Program-made: the position numbers and the translations under genes
From: Scylla paramamosain
Taxonomy: Eukaryota > Arthropoda > Malacostraca > Decapoda > Portunidae
Length of the DNA stretch: 64,000 nucleotides
Direction: 5' to 3'
Assembly: GCF_035594125.1 (NCBI RefSeq)
Contig: NC_087181.1
Span: 5,762,427-5,826,426, forward strand
The notes under the pieces: generated by a model
Database searches by the model: none
What the model was told of the DNA's origin: nothing
What the model saw: only the letters and a program-made list of their open reading frames with translations
Shown: positions 12,440-24,948 of the stretch, one piece after another
How positions within the stretch are numbered: position 1 is the first letter of the stretch
Layout of the letters: each line of letters opens with the position of its first letter

Positions 12440-13160
12440 GATATAGCATTCTGTGTTTTTTTCGTGACATTAGCACACACACCAGTGGCAACACGCGACT
12501 CCTCTCATGTGGTCCAGTGGGAGCATGAATTGTGCACAGTTAATTGAAATCAGTAGGGACGGTCTTGAATGTTCCATCCATTATCCAAAATGGAGCATTT
12601 TCAAGTTTCTTCAAATCAAAACAGGTGGTAAATAACAGTATCTTGTCATCACCAATATTGGTTTCTTTTAGTAAAAATTGATCACCAGTTAATGTGTTTC
12701 GTTACTCAGTTGGAACAGACAGATCATCCAAATTATTTGGCTCTACTGGTCTCTCTTTACGCACTCTGCTTACGAGTTTCTTGAGAGCTCCTTTATTCCC
12801 AGTATAATGTACGATAGAGGAATCCACTGAACTACATAACTCGTGAATTATTTGGCAAGGCTTATCTCTGGTTTCAGTAGCTCTTTGTTTGATTGTATTA
12901 CAAACTTTCACTACAGCAACTCGACTGGCTTCAGCAGATCCACAAGTATGCTCACTTTCTCGTCTTAGAATATGGCCATTATTTTCATAATGAATTACTG
13001 CAGTTCTTTTACATGTTCTGTTTTCACACCTCCAGTAAAATGTTTCTTTGCCACTTGTCTTTTGAACTCTCTTTGTGCGCAGTGTGAACAAATAGCCATT
13101 TACTGGAAGCTTTTCCTTTCCTCTTTCGGAAATGACAATTTTGCAGAGAGACGACTCCAT
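12440..13160 (-). pseudogene. Mutator-like (MULE) transposase N-terminus with FLYWCH zinc finger
   Basis: A minus-strand frame starting at a Met near 13160 (MESSLCKIVIS) encodes a FLYWCH-type zinc finger. Its signature is YLFTLRTKRVQ, then FYWRCENRTCKRTAVIHY and a closing SEHTC. Next comes RPNKPCQIIHE-like sequence (seen as RDKPCQIIHE), typical of MULE-type transposases. An in-frame TAA at 12702-12704 interrupts the frame. Beyond it the same frame continues with LTGDQFLLKET, FWIMDGTFKTVP and HAPTGPHERSRVLPLV, which resembles the start of the MULE transposase catalytic domain. A second stop follows and the rest is missing. The open frame extends upstream to 13346, but the Met at 13160 fits the domain better. 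A domesticated FLYWCH gene is less likely because the frame is broken. Confidence 0.75.
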
Positions 13161-13984
13161 GTTAAAGGGCTTAGGCGGATAGACTAGTGCTGTTGTACAC
13201 GTAAACTTCGAATAACACTTCGTGAGCGAAGCAATGTAAAGCGGTTCGAAAAAGTTTAAACACTTGCCTTTAAAGCAAATTATTCCGGGACGTTCATGAA
13301 ACAGTGAAATTAAAGTGTGTGAGTGAGTCTCGGGTGTGCGGAACAAAATATGAAGCTTCTGATCAAACGCCTCTCGGGGTGGTGAACTGAAGAACTCCCC
13401 ACTCCCCCTCGGGGAAGATTAGCTTATGTAAGTAGCCCCACTGGAAACGGACTGGCCGCGAGGCCCACTCTGACACAGCTATCAAAGCTCACGTGTTTCA
13501 TGTTAAAGACAGAAGTCTCGTGCCAAGTGCGATGCATAACACACACACACACACACACAAACACAGCTGTCTCTCGGAGTCTTATTAGCAGAAATCCATC
13601 GAGAGAGACCCGCAGCAGACCAAGTGGTGAATTACGAGCGTAGAGTAATTTATAGACGGCAGTCACTTTTAACTATGACGAGTCAACACACGCACAAACA
13701 CACGCAGTCCTTTTGAAACTTTATGAGGCTTCGCTCAATGTGTCAGTTTTGATCATCATAATGTATTATAATGCTAAGCAATTACGGCTTACATCTATAG
13801 ATAATATTAGCTATAAGAACTAGATATATATTTTTTTGAATAACATTATTTACATTACATATGAACACGATGAAATATTACCATAGGTTGTAAGTTACAC
13901 AATTAAGACTCGAAAACAAATCACAGTGATTACACCTTTCCATTTTGTGTTTGTGTGTGTTTGTGTATTTACCTATTTGTATTT
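13161..13984. other. No recognised gene
   Basis: The stretch contains a short (AC)n tract near 13541-13559 and AT-rich sequence near 13760-13900. Open frames are short and without motifs. The part nearest 13160 may be the 5' flank of the Mutator-like element. Confidence 0.45.
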
Positions 13985-14157
13985 ACCTATTTGTAGTGTC
14001 CCTGAAATGCATAGTATACCAATTCGCATTGGACCAAGTTGTATTAGACCAATCTTCTCTTTAGACCAATCGTATTTTTGGGCGAGGTGGTTTTAGACCA
14101 AATCGCATTGGACCAATTGACATTGGACCAGTGGTCGTTACACCAATCCTACCTAAC

Positions 14158-14158
<1 letters not shown>
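13985..14158. repeat. Degenerate short repeat built on TTAGACCAAT / ATTGGACCAA
   Basis: An ACCAA or ACCAG motif preceded by ATTGG, TTAG or TAT recurs about eight times in 150 bases, at irregular spacing of 12-30 bases. It is followed at once by an (AT)n tract. It appears to be a short decayed minisatellite. Confidence 0.6.

Positions 14159-14251
<93 letters not shown>
14159..14251. repeat. (AT)n microsatellite
   Basis: About 46 AT units, uninterrupted. Confidence 0.97.
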
Positions 14252-14255
<4 letters not shown>

Positions 14256-14936
14256 AATAATATGTGAAATTAATCATTATTTGACTAACGACCTTCACCC
14301 ATAGTTAATATTTGCCCGTCTCGACGTAGAATTTTCCACCTCGCGTGTGTACTCTCTCCTGCTCTCCCCTGCTGGCCTGCTTGAATATAAAGGATCTGTT
14401 GTAATGGAAGATCAGTGCAGTGTCCCTCCCGACCCGGTCACTTGTCTCTTGCGGTTCTGTCTCTAGATGCTAGTGTGGCCATTTCAGTGTCGCGATGCTC
14501 TGCTGGTGAGAGGAGGTTTGTCTTGCATTGTACTTCTCTTTATGAAACATGGAAACAGACGCATACGAGACTAGAGGCTTGGTGCTGTATGCTCTTCCTT
14601 TGTGTTCCTTTGTGAATTCAAATGTTGTGGTTGTCTTTAGGTGAAAAAAATAAAAATAAATAAAAGAACTTTTATTTCAAGTTATTTCCTCTTGTTCTAA
14701 TGTAAACTACTAAGACTATTCGTTTTAAGTTTGACGCTGTATCAGTGTCGGTAATCTAATTAAAAATATTGTTAACCTCATAAACACAGGCTGTATTTAA
14801 CAAGAAACAACAGCAGGTGTGTGAAGGGTGAGGAATGTGGTAGCTAACCGATTGCCATCAACAACTCAAGCTACATTCAATAGTTTCATAGGAAGACCTG
14901 AAACTTAAGTGAACAAAACACTATAAAACCATTATA
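14252..14936. other. No recognised gene
   Basis: Mixed sequence with only short open frames and no recognisable domain or RNA gene. It ends in the (GGT)n tract at which the duplicated segment starts. Confidence 0.45.
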
Positions 14937-15434
14937 GTGGTGGTGGTGGTGGTGGTGAGGGTGTAAATCTAGAATGAGAGTGAGCGTCTTTGTGTTTCCT
15001 CCACCGGCACGAAGAAAGAGAACAGGGATTCCTAATTCTCCAGGAATTGCCTTTGTTTCCAAAAAGCAATAAAAAAACAAAGAAAAATTGTTATATGCTA
15101 GTTTTATCGCTAATTTTCATACTTGCGAGTATATTTCATTTATAATGAACGTACAAAGTACAACAGGAAATAAAAATAATGCCAGAAATTGAAACATGTA
15201 TTAAAAGATGCCAAATGTATAAAGACATTAGTAGTTTTAAATACTGAAGGAAAGACGGTAATTGTCTTTCTTGCTACACATTTATATTTAACAAGTGAAG
15301 ACAGACGTAGGTTGAAAACCAGCCCGGGAAGGAATGCTGGCGCGTGGCGTTCCTCAAGGCGTCTTGCCTCGCCGGCACAACAATACATAAAGGACTGAGA
15401 TGTGAATTAACACTGAAAGAACACTGGCCGGTGA
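14937..15434. repeat. Duplicated ~500-bp segment, copy 2
   Basis: This is the second copy of the segment at 7166-7676, in the same orientation and starting in the same (GGT)n context. It joins directly to GATCTTGCTGCTCTTGTTGG at 15434, without the ~160 bases present in copy 1. Both copies continue into triplet repeats. Confidence 0.8.
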
Positions 15435-15483
15435 TCTTGCTGCTCTTGTTGGTATTGCTGCTTTTACTTCCTTCCACAAAAAC

Positions 15484-15511
15484 AGGAACAACAACAACAA
15501 CAACAACAACA

Positions 15512-15581
<70 letters not shown>

Positions 15582-15665
15582 TTACTACTACTGCTACCAC
15601 CACCACCACCACCACCACCAACACACCACTACCACCACCATTACTACTACTACTACTACAAGTAC
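15484..15665 (+). repeat. (AAC)n-(ACT)n-(ACC)n triplet array
   Basis: Successive blocks of AAC, ACT and ACC triplets run to about 15660. Poly-Thr and poly-Val frames across it are artefacts. The array lies at the same place relative to the duplicated segment as the array at 7.9 kb. Confidence 0.92.
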
Positions 15666-15955
15666 CTCAATGACCACTGCCACTACCACCGTCACCATTC
15701 ATCTTCCTGAAGAGGTCCCTGGAGGCCTCTCAATGCGTAGCCCTCAAAATGTGAGACCTTCAGCGTGGCCTTAATGACTCGGGGTGAGTGAGGCAGTAGT
15801 CTCACCTCATGTTCTTAATAGTGACACTGTATTGGAAGGAACAGAGAATCGCGAAGACCTGCATTGTCTGAAAGAACCTTCTTTGTGTCTGGTTGCCTTT
15901 CTTTCTGTGTATGTGTCTGTCTTGCCTTCTTTGTCTCTGTTTATAGTGTATGTGC

Positions 15956-16091
<136 letters not shown>

Positions 16092-16140
16092 CTCTCCCTC
16101 TCTGTTTCTCTCTCCCTTCCTCCCTCCCTTCCTCCCTCCC

Positions 16141-16841
16141 ATTTAATGCTTTATCGTAAAACCTTTCCCTATTTTTTTTCTGTAAGTTAATCATTTGATT
16201 CAGTGTCTGACTTAAATACTCTGTACTGTTTTGATATGGAGTATATAATTAAAAGTATTAATTAAAAATATGCATGGAAACTAATATTCGCAGCTTCTCT
16301 CCGTGGAGACGCTGTCGGGGCTCCCCTCACACAGTATCTCACCATAGATGTCTATGTTATCTTTATGTTTGCACGAAGAGCATGATCTACCTTCCTTGAC
16401 CCCAAGACTTAGTGAGTGGAGGTCTGCCCTGAGTCCCGTGTAAACAAGGAGGCCAAGACTGTGTTGCCTGTGCCACCGCACTCTTCTGTGCTCTGTGTGC
16501 ATGTACTGTGAGGCTCAGCAAGTGTTCATTCCGATGCTCGTGCTGTCTTGTTTTCTCTTTATACATAATGTACTGACAAACAAAGTGAGAGAAACTGTGA
16601 GTTGGTGTTGAAAAGCATAAACAAATAAATCTCCAACAGAATTCAAAACAAAAATTTTGAAAATACTCCATGTAAAGTTTTATTAAACAGTAGCAAAACA
16701 GCCAAGTTACATTTATCACAAAAAAAAAAACTCAACATCCATTTCCTCAGTGTCTTACTGAGACTTCCCACTCAAATCTATCCCACTCACACATTCCGCA
16801 TGCTACCAGCTGTCACACAGTGCACACTTTATTCTCACTTT
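16141..16841. other. No recognised gene
   Basis: A minus-strand open frame at 16281-16502 has several Cys residues (CSSCKHKD) but no family signature I can name, and its neighbours give no support. The right part may be the 3' flank of the Tigger element. Confidence 0.4.
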
Positions 16842-18240
16842 TGCTCTTGTTTCTCATTGACATTTCGCACAGAGTTCGTTCATATCATCATTGAAATCAT
16901 CCGATTCATAGTCCAAGATTGGCTTATCTGCACTATCTGAAGAGTCTGTCTCCTCGCCTTTCCGCTCTTGGGAAGCAGACAGAAGTGCCCAGAAATTTTT
17001 CTTCCCTTTTTCTCTTCTTTTCCTCCTCTCGTTCTTTCCTTACTTTTTCCTTCTGCTTTTTCTTTTCCTTCATTCTCTTTTTTGCTTCAGCTTCTTGTTC
17101 CTTTACCTTTTTTTTCTCCTCTTGTTTTCTTTTTCTTTCCATTTTCTCCCTCTCCTCTTTTTTCTTTCTCTTTCTCTTCAATCATTTGCTGGTACTCAGC
17201 ACCACTTATTGAGGATGGCAATGCTGTGGTGGTCTTTTTCAATCCCTTTTTCTTCTGGAATGAGGGCAGTGTGAGGTAATCGCCAATCATTTTGGAATTT
17301 TGGCATGTGGAAGGCAGGGACTATGGGGCAGGGTGGGATATGGAAGGCAGGAACTGTTGGGCAGGCTGGGATGTGGAAGACAAACTGTGGGGCAGGCTGT
17401 AAGGTTTTCTCCAACACCACTGGTCGATTTTCTCCCAATTTGGTAATGAAGATGTCCCTCAAAAAGGTAAAAAAACACCACCTCAGTGATCCACCCATTT
17501 GGAGTTTTTTTTTGGTAAAAAGCCTCTTCAAACCTTTCCAACACATTGAAGCGAGGATCCCTGGTGTAGGGGAAGATCAGCAGCGGTGGAAGGTACTGCC
17601 CCATGGCAAAGGAGAAGGCCAACATTGTCACCTGCTGCCGTGTGCCACTTGTGATGGAGTAGAGGTGTTTAGCTCCTGTCTTACTGATGATTTTCCTTTT
17701 TCTCTCGAGAAATGTTAAAACCACTTTCATCAGCATTAAAGATCCTGTCAGGAGAGCTCAACAAAGTGGGATCGATGGTGTCCAGGTAATGTTTCATTTG
17801 CTGAAACCATTCACCTAGAGCATCCTTTGTTATGACTGCTCTCTCACAGCCAGGTGGTTGCCCCATTCTTTTCTGTATCTCTAGGTGCCTCTTGAAAAAG
17901 GCTTGCATCCAGTCCTTTCCAGGGCAGTTGTCTTTGAAGACAGTCTTTGCTCTCCTAGCTTCAAGGATGATCCACCATGTCCTTGAGGTCGTCTTTGGTT
18001 CGTCAAAAACCTTGTTGAGACACCTCAACTAGACAGTCTACCAGCTTCTTCTCCTCCTTTAACAGTACTGTTTTGGAAGCAGCTTGCTTAGATCTTCTGC
18101 CTCTAATCTTTTCCCCAAGAGTGGCGTAGGGGATCCCAAAATCTTTGGAGGCACCATTCAAGGGCATCTGTTTGGACCTCACCAGCTCCACAGCTCTCTC
18201 CACTTGCTCCTGTGTGTAGTGTTGGGTTGATGCCATTTCA
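16842..18240 (-). pseudogene. Tigger/pogo-like transposase, frameshifted and lacking part of the catalytic core
   Basis: The protein starts at a Met near 18235 (MASTQHYTQEQVERAVELV). It opens with a pipsqueak-type helix-turn-helix (NGASKDFGIPYATLGEKIRG), as in Tigger/pogo transposases. A frameshift leads to a CENP-B-like region (DWMQAFFKRHLEIQKRMGQP) and the first DDE aspartate in DRIFNADESGF (near 17705-17740). The core continues with SGTRQQVTMLAFSFAMGQYLPPLLIFP and WITEVVFFYLFEGH to GENRPVVL near 17420. The part that should carry the second and third aspartates is missing. In its place is a ~33-bp minisatellite, then the Lys/Glu-rich C-terminal tail (YQQMIEEKEKEKR) and an acidic end (DYESDDFNDDMNELC) stopping at about 16857. 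Inactive. Confidence 0.85.
17302..17400. repeat. Three-copy ~33-bp minisatellite in the Tigger pseudogene
   Basis: On the plus strand a unit of the form TGTGGAAGGCAGGAACTGT followed by GGGGCAGGCTGGGA repeats about three times. It sits where the catalytic DDE region has been lost. Confidence 0.75.
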
Positions 18241-19183
18241 GCAAAGACTGTTGAAAAGGTGCAGAGCAAGAATGCAATTTAACATGTATGCTTCAATATA
18301 ATACTTCCTCTTTCTTTTTTTCCCAAAATTATTACCCTTTCCTGTCATTTTCTGCTTTTCAAGTCAAAACTGCTTGTATGTAGCAACTCGTTTATGCTTT
18401 CCACAATAACATAAAACATATTGAAAACGCAGATAATCTAGAAGGAGAAGACAAAAATAAAGTAAGCACACTAGCCTGATAATGCCCTACCCTGGTTGGC
18501 GCACTACACACTAAGGGCATTTATGGCATTTATGTGCTACCCCACACAATCCCTTATTTGTTGAGGCTAGACATGTTTATCCTCAACCATTTGACAATCA
18601 TGCATTATAACAATAAATTCATTGACAAGCTATGTTAGTTTTGTATCAAAATAGGTGGCAGTGACTAACACTGACATTCATGTGTGCTATCGAAACAGTT
18701 AGCGGAACTCCACCTACCTCAGTTACGGTGGAAGACACAATGCTTTGTTCTCTCTGGCGCACACAGAACAGTGGAAGGGTACTGGCGGGAAAATTTGAAC
18801 TTAGTCCCGTCATTTCCACTCTGTTTATGTGTTATGGAACTTTAAGCGGGATTTAGTGCACAGACCCTCCAATACTCTATCTTTCTTATTATTGCTTTGT
18901 TTTTATTCGTATTATTGTCATTGTTCTGCTTTTTTATTAGTTATTATTATCATTATTATGTCTCAATCTTCTCTATGTTTTTATTATTCTCCTTCTTCTC
19001 CTTCTTCCTCTTCTTCTTATTCTTATTCTTTTATTGTAATTATTATATTTTATTATTATTATCACTATGATTCCAAAATGTTGTTTAGAAAACTCTTCAA
19101 ATGTCGAATCTGTTGCTGATAGCCAAGGAACTCTCTCTCTCTCCTTGCTGATAGCCCAGCACGCACCATGATGACACACACGT
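18241..19183. other. No recognised gene; probable 5' flank of the Tigger copy and TTC/ATT-rich sequence
   Basis: The stretch is AT-rich with pyrimidine tracts near 18985-19040. I could not identify the element's outer inverted repeat. Confidence 0.4.

Positions 19184-19248
<65 letters not shown>
19184..19248 (+). repeat. (AC)n microsatellite
   Basis: About 30 AC units; the reverse strand reads as a Cys-Val frame by artefact. Confidence 0.96.
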
Positions 19249-19249
<1 letters not shown>

Positions 19250-19716
19250 TTGTTATTATTGTTGTTGTCGTCGTTATGCTCATACAGAGTGGAAAGAAAC
19301 CAACATTGGTTTGGAGGTTCAGCTATGTGGTTTGTTATCAATTACTACAAAAGTATGGCCAGCCAGTGTGTCTATATAGAGTCCACCATGACCCAGCGAA
19401 GATATGCTTGGCACGTGTCATTTGCTGGCTAGGTGCAACACCATTATCTGCAGTCCTTTCCTATCCAACCACCTACTGGCACTGTCAAAAAGACAAAAGT
19501 CATGCCCATGACAAAAGTCATACTCACCATCCAAAATGATTTTTTTTTTTTCTCTCTCTCTGTTTCTGCATTGTCTTATTGCCGACTCTTGCCCAGCTAA
19601 ACTCTCCAGCAGCAGGTAATCCCCACCGTCAGCAGGATATTTTCCTCTGCTCAGTTTTTCCTCAGGTTGGGACTCTGGTACCACAGCAGAAACCTCTCGG
19701 AGGCTTCTCCAGCCAC

Positions 19717-19961
<245 letters not shown>

Positions 19962-20148
19962 GAGAGTCCTCACAGCCAGCTACCTCCAGGATCCTTTTTA
20001 GGCCAGCACCCTGGCCTCCAGCAGACACCTTACAGGTTGTCTGACTTCTCAGGCACAAGATCCATGGGCACAAACAAGACTAATACCTTTTACAAGTTCA
20101 AGGAAGGGATGAGCATGTCTCACTACACCCATTCACATTTATTCATGT

Positions 20149-20292
<144 letters not shown>

Positions 20293-20729
20293 ATAAACAT
20301 TTATTAATAGCCAATAAAGTCAGTACATAATATGTTTTATGTATACATTAATATTAGGCCAGCCTTTTTATAAGCATAAGGTTTTCAAGCACAAAATAAT
20401 AAAAATCTTAATAATAACAAACAATAATAATAAATAATAGAAGCAATAATGGTTGAGAAAAATTAATGAAGTATTAGACATACAAATTACAGACTACTAA
20501 ACACAACTAGAATTTATAATGAAAGTAGAATATAAACTAAAAGAAACAAAGCAAAATCAATACACAATAATAGACAAAAAATAATAATGAATAAATAAAT
20601 AAATGAATATATAAACAGGAAAAGAAAAACACACAATGTAGAACAAATTTAATACGATACAACACACAGTACTATATAAGGAGGGAAGATGATATTAGGT
20701 TGAACTGAAGGAAAAAAAGGCAATCTTGT

Positions 20730-21140
20730 CATATAAGAATTAATAAGAATCCAACAGATGACACTTAAGTTTGTTTTTAAAATTGTAGAGAGAGGGAGCA
20801 TTCTTAATATACTGAGGAAGAGAATTCCATATTAAAGGTCCTAAGTACATGGTAGAGTGTTGGAAGAGTGTAAAGCGATGGGATGGAAGGCAAAGCTGTT
20901 CTCTATGTCATGTAGGATATTTATAAAAAGGAAGTGAGGCACTGATCTGATTTTTGTACATACAATTTGCAATTGAAAGTTTAGTTATATCTTGCAGTTT
21001 AAGAATTTTTGTGTTTTTAAATAGAGGAGTGGTGTATTCGAGATAAGAACTTTTTGTGATAATTCTGATGATTTTCTTATGTAGTCTGTCCAGGCATGTC
21101 AGATGGGTGGCATAAGTGGTACTCCAAATAGGTTTTCAAA
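20730..21140 (-). mobile_element. Antisense LINE fragment, C-terminal end of a reverse transcriptase
   Basis: On the minus strand one frame gives WSTTYATHLTCLDRLHKKII near 21120, then a long TPLFKNTKILKLQDITKLSI-like block. It ends with YLGPLIWNSLPQYIKN and FKNKLKCHLLDSY before a stop near 20735. The GP.IWNSLP...K....FK.KLK..LL ending is typical of ORF2 C-termini in several LINE clades. There is one internal stop. The 5' part is missing and the fragment abuts the (AC)n tract at 21176. It differs from family A and family B. Confidence 0.75.
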
Positions 21141-21175
21141 CATCAGCTGCACTTTCTTATATACACAAACACAAA

Positions 21176-21235
<60 letters not shown>
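21176..21235 (+). repeat. (AC)n microsatellite at the 5' junction of LINE copy A1
   Basis: About 28 AC units, preceded by AAAC variants. The next LINE starts directly at its right end. Confidence 0.96.
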
Positions 21236-21236
<1 letters not shown>

Positions 21237-21785
21237 GAAGAGTAAAAGGAAATTATGTGTTGAATGTGTAAGGTTGAGTGGAGCAGAAGAGGAAAAGGAT
21301 CTTGGTGTTACAGTGACTGGGAACCTGACCCTGGAGAAACACATTAGCAAAATTACCGGAGAAACCTATAACTTGCTGAGAAGAATAAGGCAGGCCTTTG
21401 CATATATAGATGAAGAGATAGTCAGGAAGATGATCGTGTCGCTGATAAGACCTAGACTAGAATATGCAGCAGTAGTATGGTCGCCATACAAGAAAAAGGA
21501 TATAAGGAAGTTGAAGAGAGTTCAGAGAGCAGCTACGAAGAAGGTACCAAGTATCAGGGACTTGTCATATGAAGAGAGACTGGCAAGGATACATCTACCA
21601 ACGTTGGAAAAGAGGAGAGAAAGGGGAGACTTGATTGCGATATATAAAGCATATGAGGGAGTAAAGGAAGTGGACAGGAGTGACTTAATGGTCTGGGATA
21701 CACAGGACACTAGAGGACATGGAAAAAGGCTGAAAAGGAGTGCTTGTAGAAGAGATGTCAAAAAGTGGAAGCAAATGGAGAAAGG
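21236..21785 (+). mobile_element. LINE family A copy A1: 5'-truncated RT C-terminal region
   Basis: An open frame runs out of the (AC)n tract with EEEKDLGVTVTGNLTLEKHI, IRPRLEYAAVVWSP, VQRAATKKVPSIRDLSYEER, LEKRRERGDLIAIYK and DTRGHGKRLKRSACRRDVKK. These are the C-terminal RT blocks of a CR1-like LINE. The 5' truncation falls within the AAGAGTAAAAGG (KSKR) region seen in longer copies. The 3' end is cut after DVKK, where the ORF1 of copy A2 begins. The family's usual 3' tail (ACTAGGTAAATACA) is missing here. Confidence 0.88.
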
Positions 21786-22640
21786 GATTTTTCAGGATTC
21801 AAAGAAGAGAATGGAAGTATGAGGAAGATAATCAGCGTAGAGAAAGAAATGAGGTGCATGAGGGAACTGATCTCTGGCATTCTGGAGAAGCAGGACAAAC
21901 TTATGGAAATCAAAGAATTGAGAAAGAAGTATAGTGAATGTGAGAGCACTCTAAAGATAAACAATGAGATGAAAGAGGCAATGGAAGAACTAAAGAAAGA
22001 AAATGAGATACTCAAGACTAAGTGTAATGAATATGAAGTAACCCTGCAGGGGCTGCAAGAAAAGGTGGAGGATAGTGCAGGAAAAGTGGAAGGGGTGGTA
22101 TGTGAAACCAAACTGGAGAAACTGAGAAATACCTTGAAGAAAGAACATAAGGATGAAAAAGTTAGCTTCACAGAGGTGGTTAAAAAACAAATACAGGAAA
22201 AGACCAAGGACACTAATTCAGGTAATTAAAGAAAAGGAGGCTTTGGTGAGAAAGAAATGTGTGGTCTTTTTTGGGGTGCAAGAGAAGAAAAACACAGTAA
22301 AGTCTGTCAGAGAGAGAGAGAAGAGAAGGAGTTGGTAAGGAAAATCATTACAATGGTCCAAGATGAGGTACAGGGACTGGAACAAGAAGTGGAAGAAGCA
22401 TATACAATTGGAAAATATAGTGAAGAGGTAAAAGGCAATTGAAAGTGAGAATGAGATCCCAAGTTGCAGTAGAGGAGATCCTAGTGAGAACCAGGAAGCT
22501 GGCTGAAAGTTCAGAATACAAGAATATTTTGGTAAAAGATATATGAACTTGGAAGAAAGGGAAAAAGAGAGGGATCTGAGAAATGAAACTAAGAAAAAAA
22601 AAATAGAAGAACAGAGACTGAGAAGAGGAAATTTTATTGA
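21765..22640 (+). pseudogene. ORF1 of LINE copy A2 (coiled-coil nucleic-acid-binding protein)
   Basis: The frame 21765-22229 encodes a Lys/Glu-rich coiled coil with heptad-like ELRKKYSECESTL, KEAMEELKKENEILK and LQEKVEDSAGK. A frameshift leads to VVFFGVQEKK, then MVQDEVQGLEQEVEEAYTIGKYSEE and, after further shifts, RSQVAVEEIL and EYKNIF. The order of coiled coil, a VVFFG strand, an IGKY segment and a 'strand plus N.ER' segment parallels the ORF1 of copies A3 and A6. It resembles RRM-plus-C-terminal-domain ORF1 proteins of other LINEs. Its expected role is binding element RNA as a chaperone. Compared with A3 and A6 the coiled coil is clearly different, so this is a subfamily. Confidence 0.7.
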
Positions 22641-24948
22641 AGGGTACTAGATACACATAAGGAAATGTTATATTCGGGAAAGGGAACAAGAACTGAAAGA
22701 AACACAGCTGCAGACAGACAAATTGCATGTGGTGGAAGAAGTAGTACATTAAGAGTAATGTATACAAACATAGACAGGTTACTTTTAGGTATACTGAAAG
22801 TCAGATTACTTAAAGGAAAATGGACCAGATGTGTTGTGTCTAACTGAGACATAGTTAAAAGAGGAAGTCCATTTAAGCTTTAAGGAAGAATGATATAATT
22901 ATTGGAGGAGAGATAGAAAAGGAAAAAGGAGGAAGAGGAGTACTGATAATGGTTAGAGATGATATAAATGTGGAAGAAGTGCAATATGGAGATGGCATGG
23001 TGGAGATCATAGGTATAACAATCAGGACCAGTGGGAGAGAAAGGAGGAGGATCATATTAATGTATGGAGGCTGGGGGGTCACAAGGAAGTGCAAAAGGAA
23101 GTGTTGAAGTGCCTAGACAACATGATAAGGAAGGAGAGTAAAATACTACTAGTGGGAGACTTTAACTGCAAAAATGTAAGCTGGGAGGAGATGGAAGTTC
23201 ATGGAAATGCTGGACCGTGGAGTGAAGAAATGCTACAGTTAACTATGGTGAATGCAATGGACCAATGGGTGGAGGAATTTACAAGATACAGAGGGGAGGA
23301 GGAGCCATCTATGTTAGACCTGGTATTCACAAAAAAAAAAAAAACAGAGCTCAGTCCAACCATTAAATACTTAAGCCCAATGGGAAAAAGTGACCATGTG
23401 GTTTCAGAAGTGGTACTGCAAAATTGGGAGGTTCTACCATGTAAGGAGGATTATAAAAATGGGAGACTAAATCATGCAAAGACAAATTTTACAGTTAAGA
23501 AAATTCTTTTGAAGTATTGATTGGAAGAGACTTATGGAAGGCAAGACAATGCAAGAGAAATATGAAACATTCCTGAAAAAGTACAATGATGGTGTGCAGA
23601 AGTATGTATCTGTATATAAAGTAAGGAGGAGCAAACATATCTGGTATAATGCCAGATATGCAGAAGCTAAGAAGAGAAAGGATATAGCTTGGAAGAAACT
23701 GAAGAAACAAAAGAAATTAAAATAATAGAGAGCAGTATAAGGAAACAAGGAATGAGTATATTAGAATAAGAAGAGAGGAGGAGAAACAGTTTGAAAAGGA
23801 TGTGGTAAAGAAATGTGAAGAAGAGCCTAAGCCTTTTTACATATATATCAATGGAAAGATGACAAGCAGAGAGACCATTAACAAGATAGTAAAGGAAGGA
23901 AGGATATATCAAACAGCAGAAGAGATGAGTGAAATTATGAATGAGAGTTTCAGGTCTGTGTTCAGTGTGGAAGTGTATTTTACAGAACCAAATGAGGAGG
24001 TAAGGCAGGGGGGTTACAGGAAGTCTTGGTGCAAAAACATGAAATTGGCAAATTGTTAGAGAAGTTGGGTGTCAGGAAAGCAATGGGGCCTGATGGAGTG
24101 TCAGGTTGGACACTAAAGGAATGTAGAAAACAAGTAGTGGAGCCAATTTGGGATGTGATTAACAGCTTGCTGATAGAGGGAAGAGTACCAAGAGAGTGGA
24201 AGAGAGCAATTATAGTGCCAATACACAAAGGAGGAAAGAGGACTGAGCCACTAAATTATAGACCAGTGTCACTAACTAGTGTTGTGGGGAAGATCTGTGA
24301 AATAGTGATGAAGGAAAAGTGAATGAAATATTTGGAAGAGAATGAAGTTATAACAAATAGTCAATTTGGTTTCAGAATAGGAAGGTCATGTGTGACAAAT
24401 TTTCTAAATTTCTATACAAGAGTAATAGATGAAGTACAAAACAAAGATGGGTGGGTAGATGCAGTGTACTTGGACATCAAAAAAAGCTTTTGATAAAGTT
24501 CCACATAAAAGACTATTGTGGAAGATTAAACATATAAAAGGACTGAAAGGGACAATGCTAAAATGAATGAGAGACTGCTTAAAGGATAGAGAAATGAGAA
24601 CAGTGATCAGGGACACCTGTTCATGTTGGAGTAATGTAACAAGTGGAGTACCACAGGGGTCAGTGTTAGCACCCATTATGTACCAAATATACATCAGTGA
24701 TATGCAGGAGAGTTTGACCAGTTATATTAATCTGTTTGCTGATGATGCAAAATTGTTAAAGAGTCACATTGATTGTATGGAGTTGCAAAGAGATATTGAC
24801 AAGATTTATGGGTGGAGCAAGAAGTGGAAACGTATTCACTGCTAAGAAATGCCATGTGATGGAATTGGGAAAGAGTAAGAGAAGACCTTCATGGGACTAT
24901 AAAATGGGGGAGGAAGTAATAATGAGGAGCAAGGAGGAAAAAGACCTA

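Noticed and set aside
16281..16502. Minus-strand frame with several Cys residues
   Set aside because: Spacing fits no zinc-binding family I know and there is no supporting context.
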